Shown: positions 34,801-46,500 of the stretch, piece by piece
Layout of the letters: each line of letters begins with the position of its first letter
How positions within the stretch are numbered: position 1 is the first letter of the stretch
DNA from: Serinus canaria
Taxonomy: Eukaryota > Chordata > Aves > Passeriformes > Fringillidae
Length of the DNA: 64,000 nucleotides
Direction: 5' to 3'
NCBI RefSeq assembly: GCF_022539315.1
Contig: NC_066322.1
Location: 17,184,765-17,248,764, forward strand
The notes under the pieces: model-generated
What the model was told of the DNA's origin: nothing
The model's database searches: none
The model's input: the letters and a program-made list of their open reading frames with translations, nothing else
Program-made: the position numbers and the translations under genes

Positions 34801-37800
34801 GTTCTGGCTGAGGCAGATTTTGTATTGGAGTTGGCTGTAAGCACAGTTATGTTCCTTTTTTTTCTGGAGAGGTTTTCAACAAGGATTGCTTTCACAGCTT
34901 GTCTTGAGCAGTCTACATTGTATGGATCTGTTGACCTGTCACTTGAAGCTCAATTCATATTTACACAAAACATAGCTAGATTAGTTGCTCAATTTAATTT
35001 AAAAATTAAGTTACAATCCTTGTGCCGAGGAAAAAAGACTTGCTTACCAAACTCCTCAAAGTAGGAATGCACAGAGGACAGTGGAGAGAAGGGCAAACAT
35101 TCCTTGCTGTAACGTGGATGCTTCCCTTTCTGGAGCTGTATTCACAAGGTTGGGTTTGTTGAATATTCCAGAGGAACGGAAGCTGTGTGTGTGCTACTAA
35201 GAGCTTTGCCTGCTGAATGTTTGGCACCAAAAGGGAAGGGATAGAAGGTGTAAAAACTACTCTGAAAAGCATTTCTGCTCAAAGGTTCTTTGGCTCTAGA
35301 GAACTGGCAAATAATTCCTTTCCTGTGTCCTTCTACTCTGTTTATCCCTATAAACATCCATCTGATTATGAATATGAAAAGCACCAGCTGAGCAAGATAT
35401 TTTTGTCACCCTTACCAAACTTTTAGCATTGGCAGAAAACAAAAATGGAGACAGAGTGTCAGTTAAAGGGCTAAGAGACAGAGACTGGGCTGTTTTCTTT
35501 TCCCCTCGATTTCCTGAGAAGCCAGCTCAGAGTACTTGCTGGGTTTCAGTTCAAATCTCTAGCAAGACTCTTGGGGCAGTTTCTGTGCCGAGGCAGGGGT
35601 TGATCCTGATTAGGGTAGTTAGTAGGTGTCTTGTGTTTGGGTGGAAAAGGAATTCACTTGTGATTAGAACCCTTCTTAACTAGATTGCATAATCTCTTAC
35701 TGATGAGCCAAGAATAATGTGCCCTGATGGGCACTGTGTTTGGGATGTGTATGTCCTCTGCAAATAGGCTGTAACTGTGTATTTTTGGTGTGTTTACAGG
35801 GGTGACCCTTCAATTGTGAAGCTGAATATTGCTATTACCACAGGCTACCTCATTTCTGGTAATTATGCAACATGTATACAGCATGCATGACTTGTTTATT
35901 TAGATTGAGTCACTATACCTATATGTTTATCCTGAGCCACTGTGGTGAAGATGTGGTATGTGTATACAATACAGTTTCTGCTGTGGCTTTTAGAATTGCT
36001 AATGGATTTGTGGGTTGTGGTGAAATCACAGCATCTTGCTAGCAGATGTGAGAGATGGAATATCTCGCCAAGCACTGAAGAAATACCACTGTGTGGTTTT
36101 GTGATGATTTGATGTGCAACCACCAGCTCCAGCTCAGTTTTGTCCTTTGGCCAGTTGAGAAGGTGTTAGAGCAGTGCCCTTCACTCTCCTCTCAGTGCCT
36201 ACAGCTTATATCTCCTCTATCATGTGTTTTTTCCTGTGACCTCAGAGGCTGGCAGAAGAATTTTATTAACCTTCAATACAAGCTGAGGCAAATGGATTCT
36301 GCCTGCCCATCTTTTAGTCTCTTTTAAGCCAAAATTCAGCCATGTATAAAACATGGCAATTATTTGTTTTGTATGTTATTTATTTCTACATGTGTTTTAT
36401 GTTCTTAATTTCTCTGTCAACTAAAATTGGCATGGGAATTTGCTACAAATTGCTTTGGAGCTTTCTTTTATGTTGTGTGGGGATAATACTGGCCTATCAA
36501 AGCAAAAAACTTGTGACTTGCACTATTTTCAGTGAAAACTTCTCATGTTAGGATCAAGTCTCTGATCAGAGACTGGGCCACACACTTGGTTATCTCATAC
36601 TGGATTTCTCAACCCAGTGGAAGTGATAATCTGGTGATCAGCCTATTCAGCTAAACTGTGCATTACTTTAAGTGTCTGGGGTTTTTCATAGCTTCAGCTG
36701 CCATGTTTAAATTAATCAGTTTCTATTTTTGAATAATTATACATTAAACTTTCATTATGAATTAATGAATGTCTTTGAACAGGCATCTCAACCTGACCAC
36801 TCATTCTGTCTCACTTCCCTGTATAGTTGATGTTTAATTATTAATAGGAAGTGAGCAGCTATGTCAGATGATGTAGAGCCCTGCCTGAGGATAGCTAATA
36901 TAAAAGAGATCAAGGCACACTCTGGACTTTAGAAAGGCACAGGGGTAAAGTCTTTGATTTGGAACCTTGGTCAATAATATTCCGGTCCAAAGTACTCATT
37001 TGCAGAAGGTAGGGACAAAAATTGCTTGTTCCAGTACAGAGAACAAGATCTTCTGAATTCTCAGACCATCATGAGAAAAGAAAGATTTTTTTTTTTTAGT
37101 TGGTTTTTTTAAGGTTTATTTTATGTTAAAACTTTCTTTTTAACACTAATTTGCTATGTCACTTTTGCAGTAATTAGAAAATTGGGATTTAATAAAGCAA
37201 ATATGCTTCTTATTCCAAATGCCTCTTGCAAAATAGTTTTGGTTCCAAGTTTACTAATATACTTTACTTTTTGATTCAAAGGTTCTCCATAATAGATCCC
37301 TGCATTTGTTGCATGTATTTGTATGTTTGCTATGCTCCCTGCAGACCTACCTTTTTTTTAATGTCTTATGTTCCGGATTTTTGGGTTTACAAGTGTGAGG
37401 TCACTATGAGATTCAGGTTCCACCTTTTCCTTCCAAAATACTTTGGCTAAAGTTACAGCGTCTGTATTTCCAGAAGTGGAAAGTAATCATTTATGGAAAT
37501 TGTTGGGGGAATGCTGTTGCCTAATGCTTTGACTGAAGTCAAGTCTTTAGGATGAAGATGTTCTCTTCAGACATCATTAATTCAGAGGGTCTCTGCTGAT
37601 GTCATATCTTGGTTTATCTCTAAAATGTTGAGAAGCTATTCTGAGGTCAATAATTGTATAATAAATAGTTCTTTATAGTTATTTCTGTTCTCTTGTAGAT
37701 CTGTTGCTTATTATTTGCTACTGGAAGGCAATTGGTGACAAATATTTTGTAATACATCACTTGGCAGCTCTGTATGCTTACTATTTTGTACTGGTAAGTG

Positions 37801-40800
37801 CTGTATTTTCTCGTAACATAAGCAGATGAGATTAAAAAAATGGCTTTTATAGACCTCACTTGCTTAATGTTAAAAAAATTCACTGGTTAATGAAAGGCAT
37901 ACTTATACTTTGAATCATTGCTTTAAATGTTTTTATCAGTTATTTATGGTAAATGCATGACTTTTCAATGTTACACTCCAACAAAAATGTGTAACTTTGT
38001 TGAAATTAAAAACTTTTCTCAATTTTTGCTGTAAAGAGACTTTGACAGAAGGGCTTTTCATTTGATTATAGAACAAGGTTTTAAATAAAACCACAAGCTT
38101 GAATATTTAGTTGGAAAGTTAGAAAGAAATGGTTTCAAGTGGTTATGTTCTGCTTCTGTCTCCCAGGTAACAAGTGACAGGACGAGGGGACATGGCCACA
38201 AGTTGTGCTAGGGAAGGTTTAGTTTGGATAGTAGGAAGAACTTCTGCACTGAATGGGTGGTCAGGCAAGCGTCCAGGGAAGTGGTGGAATCACCATCCCT
38301 GGAAGTTTGAAAGGTGTGTGGATGTGGCACTTGTGGATGTTTTAGTGGTGAGCACACAGAGCACAGTTAATGGTTGGACTTGATCTTGGAGGTCTTTTCC
38401 AACCTTAATGATGTCTTCCCAGGCTACTGTGTGAATCCTAGGCTTATAATGCCGAAAGTGTTGAGATGCCAGATTACTGTCAGATTTCCCATGTCATGGT
38501 TTAAAGGGGCTGAAGTACACTGTCAAGTAAATAGTCTGTTTCTGGTTGAAGATAATTAAATTTACTATTATTATCATGGATGAAAGTGAATTAGAGCTGA
38601 ATATTAAATAAATGAAAATACCACTACCAAAGCTAATCCTCTGTGCAGAAAATTCATTAGCTGTTTCTGGAGGAAACAGAAAGCATAATACTAGTGTGAG
38701 CTTCTTTAAAAGCTTTTATTTCTATGTGGATATAGCTCTGCCTGTGGGTGCCAGTGTGTTGCTCTCAGTCTGTTGTCTTCAGAGAAAGTCACCCCTAAAT
38801 ATGTTATTTCCAGATTTCCTTTTGGGGATAAAAAGAATTTGGTTACACACACAGATTTTCTCTTTGGTGTAGTGCAAACTGACATGAAAAGCTTGCAGTA
38901 GTGAGTATTAGCTTACTTGGTGGGAGAAAGAGGAATCGTGACACTCACTCCATAGGTTGTTCAGGGAACCTAAAAAATTAAAACCCCCCAATTTTTTTAT
39001 CTCTGCGTCTGCAAACTGCTGCTTACTCAGCAATTGTGTAAATGGATACTGTGTGTCACCTGGAGGAAAGAGCTCAGCTGGATGGGATGTGGAGTGGATG
39101 TGTCCCATGGAGGAGCTGTTCCCGACCCAGCAGACCTGCTGGCAAGGGCGGCCCCTGCCCTCTGCAGGAGGGAAGAAAGGGCTTCCTCTGCCCTTCCCTG
39201 CTGTCAAATTGGAGCTGGGAATTCGTCTTTGCTTTGGCACAATATGTTCCTACAGTAATGCAGGGAGATTTTTCTTCAGCATAAGGTGTTTCTGTTGGGC
39301 CTTGTTTAAACTTTGAAAAATCAAAAATGTTTATAATTCTTTCAGACAGTAATGCTATCATGGTAATTAGTAATCTATGATTACTTGTGCAAGTCTTCTC
39401 TAGTTAGCTTTTCATGGCCATTTAACTGTAAGTCTTATAAAGGTTTATTTGAAGTAAGAAGCTACTGATTGGAGATGTCCTGAAGGAAATTTGCAGCTTT
39501 AGTGAAAAAACTTGCTTTGAAAGTGCAGGAAAGGTGGCCACAGCTGGCAACTCAGTTTGAATAAAGAAGTTGAGATGATGTATCATTCTGTGTATACTTA
39601 AAGACTCAAATGACAATTTCACATCTACATTGTTGATTTTTGTATGCCTGTTTTGTTTTGCTAACCAGAGCAAAGGTCTGCTGGCTTATTTTGGGAACTT
39701 CCGTCTCCTTGCAGAGTTCTCCACTCCTTTTGTCAATCAGCGGTAAGTGGTTAGGGAGGTTTTCCAGAGTTCTTTTAAAACTGAGTCTGCATTGCTATTT
39801 CTGTCACTTAGGAAGTCTTTTTATAGTTGTCGAATGTCTGCTGGCAGGGAATTTATATATATTGAACTAAGGATTACTATATGAAAGTCTTTTTTGCTAT
39901 GAAAATGTTTGCTGTTATAGCTGCAACAGTAATGTATTCATCTCCCAGTTCCTTTCTGGATTAGACCAGGATTTGGATGAAATGCCAGCTTTTTATGAAA
40001 ATACCAGACAAAAAAATTCATAAATAAAATATTCTTTTTAAACTTTTGTATATTCATTTATTTTTTATAATAAAGCCATCTTCAATATGGATGTTTTTTC
40101 TTTGTATCATGGATGAGGAAATGAAGCAAGATAATATTGTCATCAGAATCCTAGAATGGAATTGCATTGGCTGGCCTGTATAATTTGAAGTTTATTTTCC
40201 TATATTCCACACATGTAGATCAATACTCATATATGCATATTAATATGTAGAATAATATACATGTATATTCTTTATTTGCCTTCAAAAATAGTTCTGCAAG
40301 TTATTTTGAGCACTTAACTATATCTGAAATGGTTAATCTTCACACCTGTGATTTAGACAAGAAAGGGGCTGAAGCTTCTCCTGCAGAGCTCAGAGCCTGC
40401 CCTGGCTGCAGGTTCAAGTGTTATTCCCTGATGTGCTGCTGTATCAGAAAAGGAGGCTGATAATGCCACGTCCTGCTGCAAGGGGAAAGCTGTCATTGGA
40501 GTTTCATGGTGCTGTGGGGAGGGTGGCCTGTCCCTTTACTCTGTAGCCTTCAGGCCACAGCTGGGGGTAGGATTTGCCCCACAAAGACCTCACCTCAGGT
40601 GAGGGGCTTTGGTACAGAGCAGGGCTGCACTCTTCTCTTCCTCCAGTTTTTTGCAAGGTAGGATGAGGACTTTCAGTGTATCAGATGCCTTTTTCTTAAC
40701 CATGCTTTTTGGGGTGTATTTCTGGAAAAGCAAACAGATGCCACACTTGTAGAAGCAGTAAAGCAGATGTCTGATAAAGAAAGGATAAGGCAAATAGCAA

Positions 40801-43337
40801 CTGTATTCCTCCTGCAGACAGGCTATTGCCCATTACTGCATTGTGACTGTAATGTCTGAAGTGTTTTATGACACTGTAGCATTCCTCAGAGCTCTTACAG
40901 GTAAAAAAGATTGTGCTGTGGGTCCCTTTGGAGCATCAGTTTGGTAAACTCGAACTCACAGGAGGACAGGCTGGGGTCATGGAGCTCTCCAGAGGCTGCT
41001 CTCCTCTGCCCCAGTGCAGTTCAGTGGGAGATACCAGTCTGTTGTAGCCTGTGCTCTGTGTGCACAGAGAAACTAAAGACTAAATAAACACTTCTTCAAA
41101 CTTAATGAAAAAAGGGTTTATATTGATATTCATGTCCTAGTGAATGGCTGTTGTCCCAGCTTCTATCAAGATAGGATGTCATCCTGGGTTCATGTGGGTT
41201 CCTACACTGATGCTTACCTTTCAGACTGTGGCCTTAGAAAGAATTATGGTACGTCTAGCTATTAAAAGTAATTTATACTTTTAAAAGTAATTTTATACTT
41301 TAAAAATGCCCGTGGTGAGATTATGGGTCTTTGAATACTGACATTTAGCACTCTCTCAGAAAAGCAGAAATTGCTGCAGGAGATAATAAAGTCCCTTGCA
41401 CTAAGAGATGTCATCTCATTAGTGCGTGATTTTTTTTCCATTAAATTTGAAGTGAATCAGACCCTTAAGACAGTAAGTAGGGGATAATGATAATGACTTA
41501 CATTATGTTTCTTGTTTGCATTCTTTGTCTACCAAAAGAGCCCTTATTAAAATATAAAAAGATACTCTAATCTTAGAACTGTCTGTGTATTTCCTGTCTG
41601 TGTTGTTAGGGATCTCTAATTGGAGGTTGTCTCCATGCCAAGCATTTAGATCTTTTAATGTTAGTATCAGCATTTATGTAATTAATTCTGAACTGTGGCA
41701 GATAAAATTGTAATGGTAACTGTTATTTACAGACTTTTTTAAAATTTGCTGGGAAAGGGAAGTTCCTAAACAGGTGCCAGTTACCTATACTGGCACGTTG
41801 CAGTATGTTTGAAAACCATTTTTTTGCATTAAATTTTGATTCTGCATTGTATATATCATTGAAAGTAAGAGCTTTGATTGTTAATCTGACCAAACATGTC
41901 AGGTCTTTTTCTTCATGTCAGTAAGTGTTTCTATGGTGAGGCATCTTGCTTCCAGGCTGGACTGCCACCTCGAGTGCCTGGATTTTAATTGTCCTAGTTG
42001 CATGCTTAATGAATTTCTAGAATATTTCTGTTAGAGCTGGATGTCTGGAAAATCTTTTTAGTGTATTTATAATTACCTAGGTTGTAATCTGTAGGTAATT
42101 AAATTGAAAATTACTTTTAAAACCAGGTTTAAAACTGTTTTTTTGTTAAATCATTTTAGCCTTGTATCTTATTGGAAAAAACCTGATTATTTCATTCTCT
42201 TCCCCATCCCCCATTATGAATACAGTGATTTAAGTTATTTTGCTCTGGTCCCACCTGCCATTGCTGCACAAATTTTACTTGTTTATTCTGGTTTAAATGT
42301 GAATGACAAAGGATTAGACAAGTTTGTTGTTCGTTTCTCAACCCTGCGTGCTAGGCAATAGGTAAGTTATGCCTGTCTTCTATATCTAGGAATAAATATG
42401 AAAGAATTCTTTTTAAAAGACCATTTATGACCCAGCAGTAGATGGAGAGGCAGTTTTTAGATTTATCTTTTTTCACTGGTTAATGTTCCAAGTGGTGACA
42501 CGATCAAGAGTTCACAATGTCTGGTTCTGAAAATATTCTGGTTTCGGGCTGAACAGAAGCAGTCAGAAAATCCCAATACAAGAAATTAGAGCTCTGTTTG
42601 CATTACCAAATCCATATGCAATTTTAGAAGTGCTTTCAGTGAGAGAATTTTAGCTGCTGTTGATATAAACTATAACAGCAAGTAATAAATATGTCTTTAT
42701 GATTTTAAAATATAGTTTTATTATTGTCTATTACACAAGAGTCACTGAAATGCATATGGGTTGTCAGCTGGTTCACAATTCATATCGGGATTTTCTGTGT
42801 GTTATTCTGCAGTATACTGGATCTCATACACTGCTTAAGTGGTGGGGGAAAAGTGCAGCCAAGAAGGATTTGTAACTAAGCCAAGACAAAGTGCAATAAT
42901 TTAGAAATTATAAAGGTAGAAACAATCAATACATGGTGAATTAAAAATAAACTTGAAGTAAAATAGTTTTTAATGAGATGGCTTCAAGTCTGCCTGGTAT
43001 TTGTGAACACTTCTTTTGCAGGTGGTTTTTTGAAGTACTGGGATATCCCAAATCTTCAAAGGCCAACATCATCAATGGTGTGCTGATGACAGTTGTGTTC
43101 TTCGTGGTGAGGATTGCCGTCATGCCTGTGTATTACAGCCACGTCATCTCTTCCTTTGGAACAGAAGGCTTCCACAGATTAGGATTTGCAGCCCAGAGCG
43201 CCTGGATGATCTCAAGTGTTGTCTTGGATATTATGAATGTGATGTGGATGGTCAAAATTGCAAAAGGATGCTACAAGGTCATTTGTCTTATTGGACAGGA
43301 GGAAGCGAAAACTCATAGAAATGGAAAATCTGCCTAG
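28673..43337 (+). CDS. TLCD4: TLCD4 (TMEM56), TLC domain-containing membrane protein
   Basis: Six coding exons (28673-28827, 32981-33070, 35800-35858, 37699-37793, 39669-39742, 43022-43337) join in frame to 262 residues plus stop; human TLCD4 has 263. The protein belongs to the TRAM/LAG1/CLN8 family of multi-pass membrane proteins; TLCD4's own biochemical role is not well established. Hydrophobic segments lie at about 7-29, 53-73, 91-110, 116-133, 173-197 and 213-235, the TLC domain covering roughly 47-247. Signature parts: KRKIEWNSR (about 44-52), the paired histidines H121-H122 in [30 protein letters not shown], and [17 protein letters not shown] near the end, all closely like human. The start has a good Kozak context (acaATGG) and matches the human start position. 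It lies divergent to ALG14 and upstream of HCCS on the same strand. The only other reading would be another TLCD paralogue; the segments fit TLCD4 best. Confidence 0.96.
28828..32980 (+). other. TLCD4 intron 2
   Basis: About 4.2 kb of AT-rich DNA. T-rich runs (for example near 31096-31111) and AT-rich stretches only; no coding or repeat family recognised. Confidence 0.85.
32981..33070 (+). CDS. TLCD4: TLCD4 coding exon 2
   Basis: 90 bases, acceptor ctttttcag and donor CTG|GTAAGG. Encodes [20 protein letters not shown] (second membrane segment, about 53-72) followed by [10 protein letters not shown], equivalent to the human STCHSLVVGIFGLYIFLF region. Confidence 0.96.
33071..35799 (+). other. 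TLCD4 intron 3
   Basis: Non-coding, AT-rich. Holds a 15-bp inverted repeat with a 12-base loop at 33461-33502. Nothing else recognisable. Confidence 0.85.
33461..33502. repeat. Perfect inverted repeat (hairpin) in TLCD4 intron 3
   Basis: Arms ttctccattgaaccc (33461-33475) and gggttcaatggagag (33488-33502) pair over 14 perfect bases plus one G-T pair around a 12-base loop. No conserved miRNA is recognised. Confidence 0.85.
35800..35858 (+). CDS. TLCD4: TLCD4 coding exon 3
   Basis: Only 59 bases: completes Trp82 and encodes [19 protein letters not shown], ending with the first base of Asp102. Acceptor gtttacag, donor CTG|GTAATT. Corresponds to human LANVNIAIASGYLISD. Too short for ordinary ORF detection. 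Confidence 0.95.
35859..37698 (+). other. TLCD4 intron 4
   Basis: Non-coding, AT-rich; nothing recognised. Confidence 0.85.
37699..37793 (+). CDS. TLCD4: TLCD4 coding exon 4
   Basis: 95 bases, acceptor tcttgtag and donor CTG|GTAAGT. Encodes Asp102 to Leu133: [16 protein letters not shown] and the family's histidine pair in [12 protein letters not shown]. Ends in phase 0. Confidence 0.96.
37794..39668 (+). other. TLCD4 intron 5
   Basis: Non-coding. Contains the CR1 LINE fragment at 38164-38413; a mildly GC-rich patch at about 39030-39200 carries chance frames only. Confidence 0.85.
38164..38413 (+). mobile_element. CR1 LINE 3'-end fragment
   Basis: The sequence matches the remembered 3' end of avian CR1: gaggggacatggccacaagt, then cactgaatgggtggtcagg, gggaagtggtggaatcacca, and the tail gatcttggaggtcttttcca acctta. 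It is 5'-truncated, as nearly all CR1 copies are, and lies in sense orientation in TLCD4 intron 5. It has no open reading frame and is certainly inactive. Confidence 0.9.
39669..39742 (+). CDS. TLCD4: TLCD4 coding exon 5
   Basis: 74 bases, acceptor aaccag and donor GCG|GTAAGT. Encodes [20 protein letters not shown] then FVNQ and two bases of Arg158. Human reads [20 protein letters not shown] here. Confidence 0.96.
39743..43021 (+). other. TLCD4 intron 6
   Basis: About 3.3 kb, AT-rich with a modestly GC-rich part at 40360-40580. A stretch near 40145-40160 (agaatcctagaatgg) resembles the tail of an avian interspersed repeat but is too short to call. Confidence 0.8.
43022..43337 (+). CDS. TLCD4: TLCD4 last coding exon
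   Basis: Acceptor tcttttgcag; begins by completing Arg158 and encodes [20 protein letters not shown], a long membrane segment (about 173-197), [11 protein letters not shown], and [18 protein letters not shown], ending [13 protein letters not shown] and TAG. The basic C-terminal tail is shared with human. Confidence 0.97.
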
Positions 43338-43521
43338 AAATCATACATAAATGAAATTTCTGCTATGAAAATAATTTGGGTTCACTGAAACAGTGCACAT
43401 TTCTGCCATGGAATGCTCCTATTATGGAAACAAGGTATTACCTCTGTACTGACCTTACTCTTTCCCTAGCCACACTGCCTGCACGCCCAGGGCCACGCTT
43501 TGCGGATCCTGTCCAGTGAGG

Positions 43522-43527
43522 AATAAA
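43522..43527 (+). terminator. Candidate TLCD4 polyadenylation signal
   Basis: AATAAA 185 bases after the TLCD4 stop codon. Further AATAAA copies occur downstream (for example 47401-47406), so a much longer 3' untranslated region is possible. Confidence 0.4.
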
Positions 43528-46500
43528 AGCAAAAGCTCACACGGATGAGCTCCACATGCCTGTTGTAAGCAGTTGCAAGCATCAGAAGTTAGAAAGGAGC
43601 AGACTGGTTACTGCTTACTGTCCACCAGTGTGTTCAAAGTGTTTCTCTCAGGTTTCTCTGATTAAAATGTTTTATAAATCCAGTGAATACTGACATATCT
43701 GTTTTTTTAGAAAATGAAAAATTCCCCGAACTCCTGATATGGTGCAATTTTCCAGGCACGTTTCTATGTTTTCTTCTAGGAATAACAATCAAGATTTCAT
43801 TCTTGACAACTTTTTAATTTTTGCAAGAAAAGCTAAAAATTTGGCTTTGATTCTATGAAGTCTTTTACTGCTTTTTGTTCTGCCTTATATGAATGCAAAC
43901 CATTTTGGGAAATTTTGAAATAATTTTATCTAAAATGCTGTATTATAAGACCACATGATATCTTAAGAGCTGTTAAAATTCTCCCATTGATGGGAAGTAT
44001 TCCCATGAGCTGTCCTAGGTTACATACAATAGTACATCTTCTAAATTCCCCATGGAACATTTTTTGTAAGTTAATATGGTAGATGATGTGGAAATGGCAT
44101 AGTTCTTACTGAAGTGCTCTTTCCTTTGCTGCTACTATCTTTGAGAAGTGCTGCAGTTCTTCTCAGAGTATTTTTAACCGTTGGCTATTTGGATTCAAAG
44201 TTTAATTGCAAAGATATAAAAATCTTCTGTATATGTGATGTGTAACTTTAAGTAATACTTTTTTCTTTTATCACAAAAATGACCTGTTTGATATGAATCG
44301 TTGAGGGTTTTTGTCACATTTTCCATGTTAATGAAGTCAGAAATCCGAGGTGTGACTAAGAACACTCTTGAATTAACTGTGCCAAACTCCTCTAAAACAG
44401 TACAGTAATTCTGTAGAAGGAACTGTTGACCTCTGTAGACGCAATTTTTTTTTTTTGTTTTAAACCACACATTTGTCAAGAGATACTCAGTTACTCTGTC
44501 TGTGAACTTGAAGGCTTGGAGGTCGTCAGAGAGGAACCTCACCATCTAGGAACAGTCCTAAATCTCATTTGTAATACAATTTGAGGAAATTCTGAGTTAT
44601 GTTTTATTTAAAATTATTTTGAGAGCTATATTTGTGTAAATTTGTTTTACTTCTTTTATCCAGAATTGTGACTGATTAACTTCTGTTTTTTTTCCTTGGT
44701 GTAGGTGTGGTAAAAGTGTCCATTTTCACTGCGACTTCAGTGCACACCTGATTATTGTAGCAATCTGTTAAAGCAATTTATTTTTAAACTGAAAAGTAGC
44801 ATATTTACCCTGTGTAGGGTGATTAGTCCTGTTCCCTCTGACAAAGCTGGGTGACATGAGCTCTCCCTCCATAGTCAGAGGTGTGAGTGCCCCGTGCAGT
44901 CCTCCCTGGTGAGGGACTAGGTCCTCCCCTCATCCAGAAATTGCAGGTAAGACCCAGGAGAACTGCATAGGCTGAAATGGCTCCCAACCAAGGCAGCTGC
45001 AATGAGTTTAGTTCCCCAGTTGAAATGCTGTCTGGGAGCATTGTTTGGACCTGTAAAATGCACTTTTGAAAGCCTAGTTCCATTGCTCTGCTTGGCAGGC
45101 TTTTTTCTAAGAGTTTCCCAATCCTGCCTTGTTGAGGGAGATAGCAAGGATTGCCAGTACTTGTGGGTTTGGATCCCATGGTTATTAACACTTCACAGCC
45201 CAAGGAGAAAAGATCTCTTTATGCCTTGGGAGAGTTAACAATTCATCTCTTGAGCTGTATGATCTGAGTGAGTGCAGTGCCTCGTTTGGGCACCAGTAAA
45301 TCCACAGAGCTCAAAGCAATAGACTCTCTTTTATGCTCATTTGCAGAACATGGTATCTTTTAAAATGGGATTTTTACCCATTTTGCATACCTGATGCAAA
45401 ATATTCTTTTCTTCACTTTTTACATCACTAGATCCCTGTGATTTATAGTTTTGTAAAAGCTTGTTCCTTTCTAAAATTGAGTAAATTCAAATGTTTTGGA
45501 GAAGTATGCTTGAAAATAGAAATCTGCTTTTCTTTTTAGGGAAGTAGAATGAAAAATTGATAAGATGATTTGGAGAAACTCGTAGGGTGATAATTAATGA
45601 AAAGTTTCTGAAATTTATAATTTCTTACATTGATTTAATATTTCAGTATTTTAAATATTTTGTTGTCAGTGGAGGCCATTCATTAAAATGGCCTACTTCT
45701 TCCACTTCTAGATTGACTTGTATTTGATAGGGAGAAAAAAAAGTAAGTCAAGCTATAACAAAACTGATGTTACAACGAGATTTAGGAACAAAAACAATCC
45801 AAAACTCTGCATACTACACTTTAGCCAACAGTCCAGGATTGAAGGGCAGTGGGATAATTCTTTTAGAACAGCTAGTATTTTGGATTGCTGCACAAAACTC
45901 GTGTAGATAAAAATCTATTTTGCAATGCATTAGCTCTAAATTTTATAATTTTTTAAAAGTTATTACAGTTATGTCCTGAGGCATCAGAAGAAAATTTTCT
46001 TATTGAAAAAACCTATTAACAGCTGTGGTTTCAGCAAAGACTTTAGTAAACAGGCAGCAAAGTTGTGATGTACTGAATACAGCAGTATGTAGGGCACTTT
46101 TTACCTGCCATTAAGAGCTTATAATACAGCAAATTAGATAGCTGTGGCACCCATTTTTTAACTGCACTTTATTAATTTTAAAAATGTGGTGAAATATTGA
46201 TAAAATTTAATGTTGTAAGCTTGTGTCTTTGCTTTTTTTATGCAAAAAAGTAAATGCATGGTAATTAGCATCGTAACAAATGCTTTTGAATGTAATATCT
46301 TATTAGTGGCTTAAAGCTTCTCTTTTTAACAGATGCATTGTAAAAGCAGACTCTTGGCATGTCACCAGGTGTCTTTTCTTTGGGCATATCAAATGGAAGG
46401 AGAGACTCTTGTGAAAAATAGCTTGGTTTTCTTTTCTTTTCCATTCTTCAATACCAGGTGACAATAATGTGCTGATCATGGGACAGACTATTGGTACCAG

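Noticed and set aside
40143..40170. Possible fragment of an avian interspersed repeat (agaatcctagaatgg)
   Set aside because: Only about 15-20 matching bases; too short to support a call.
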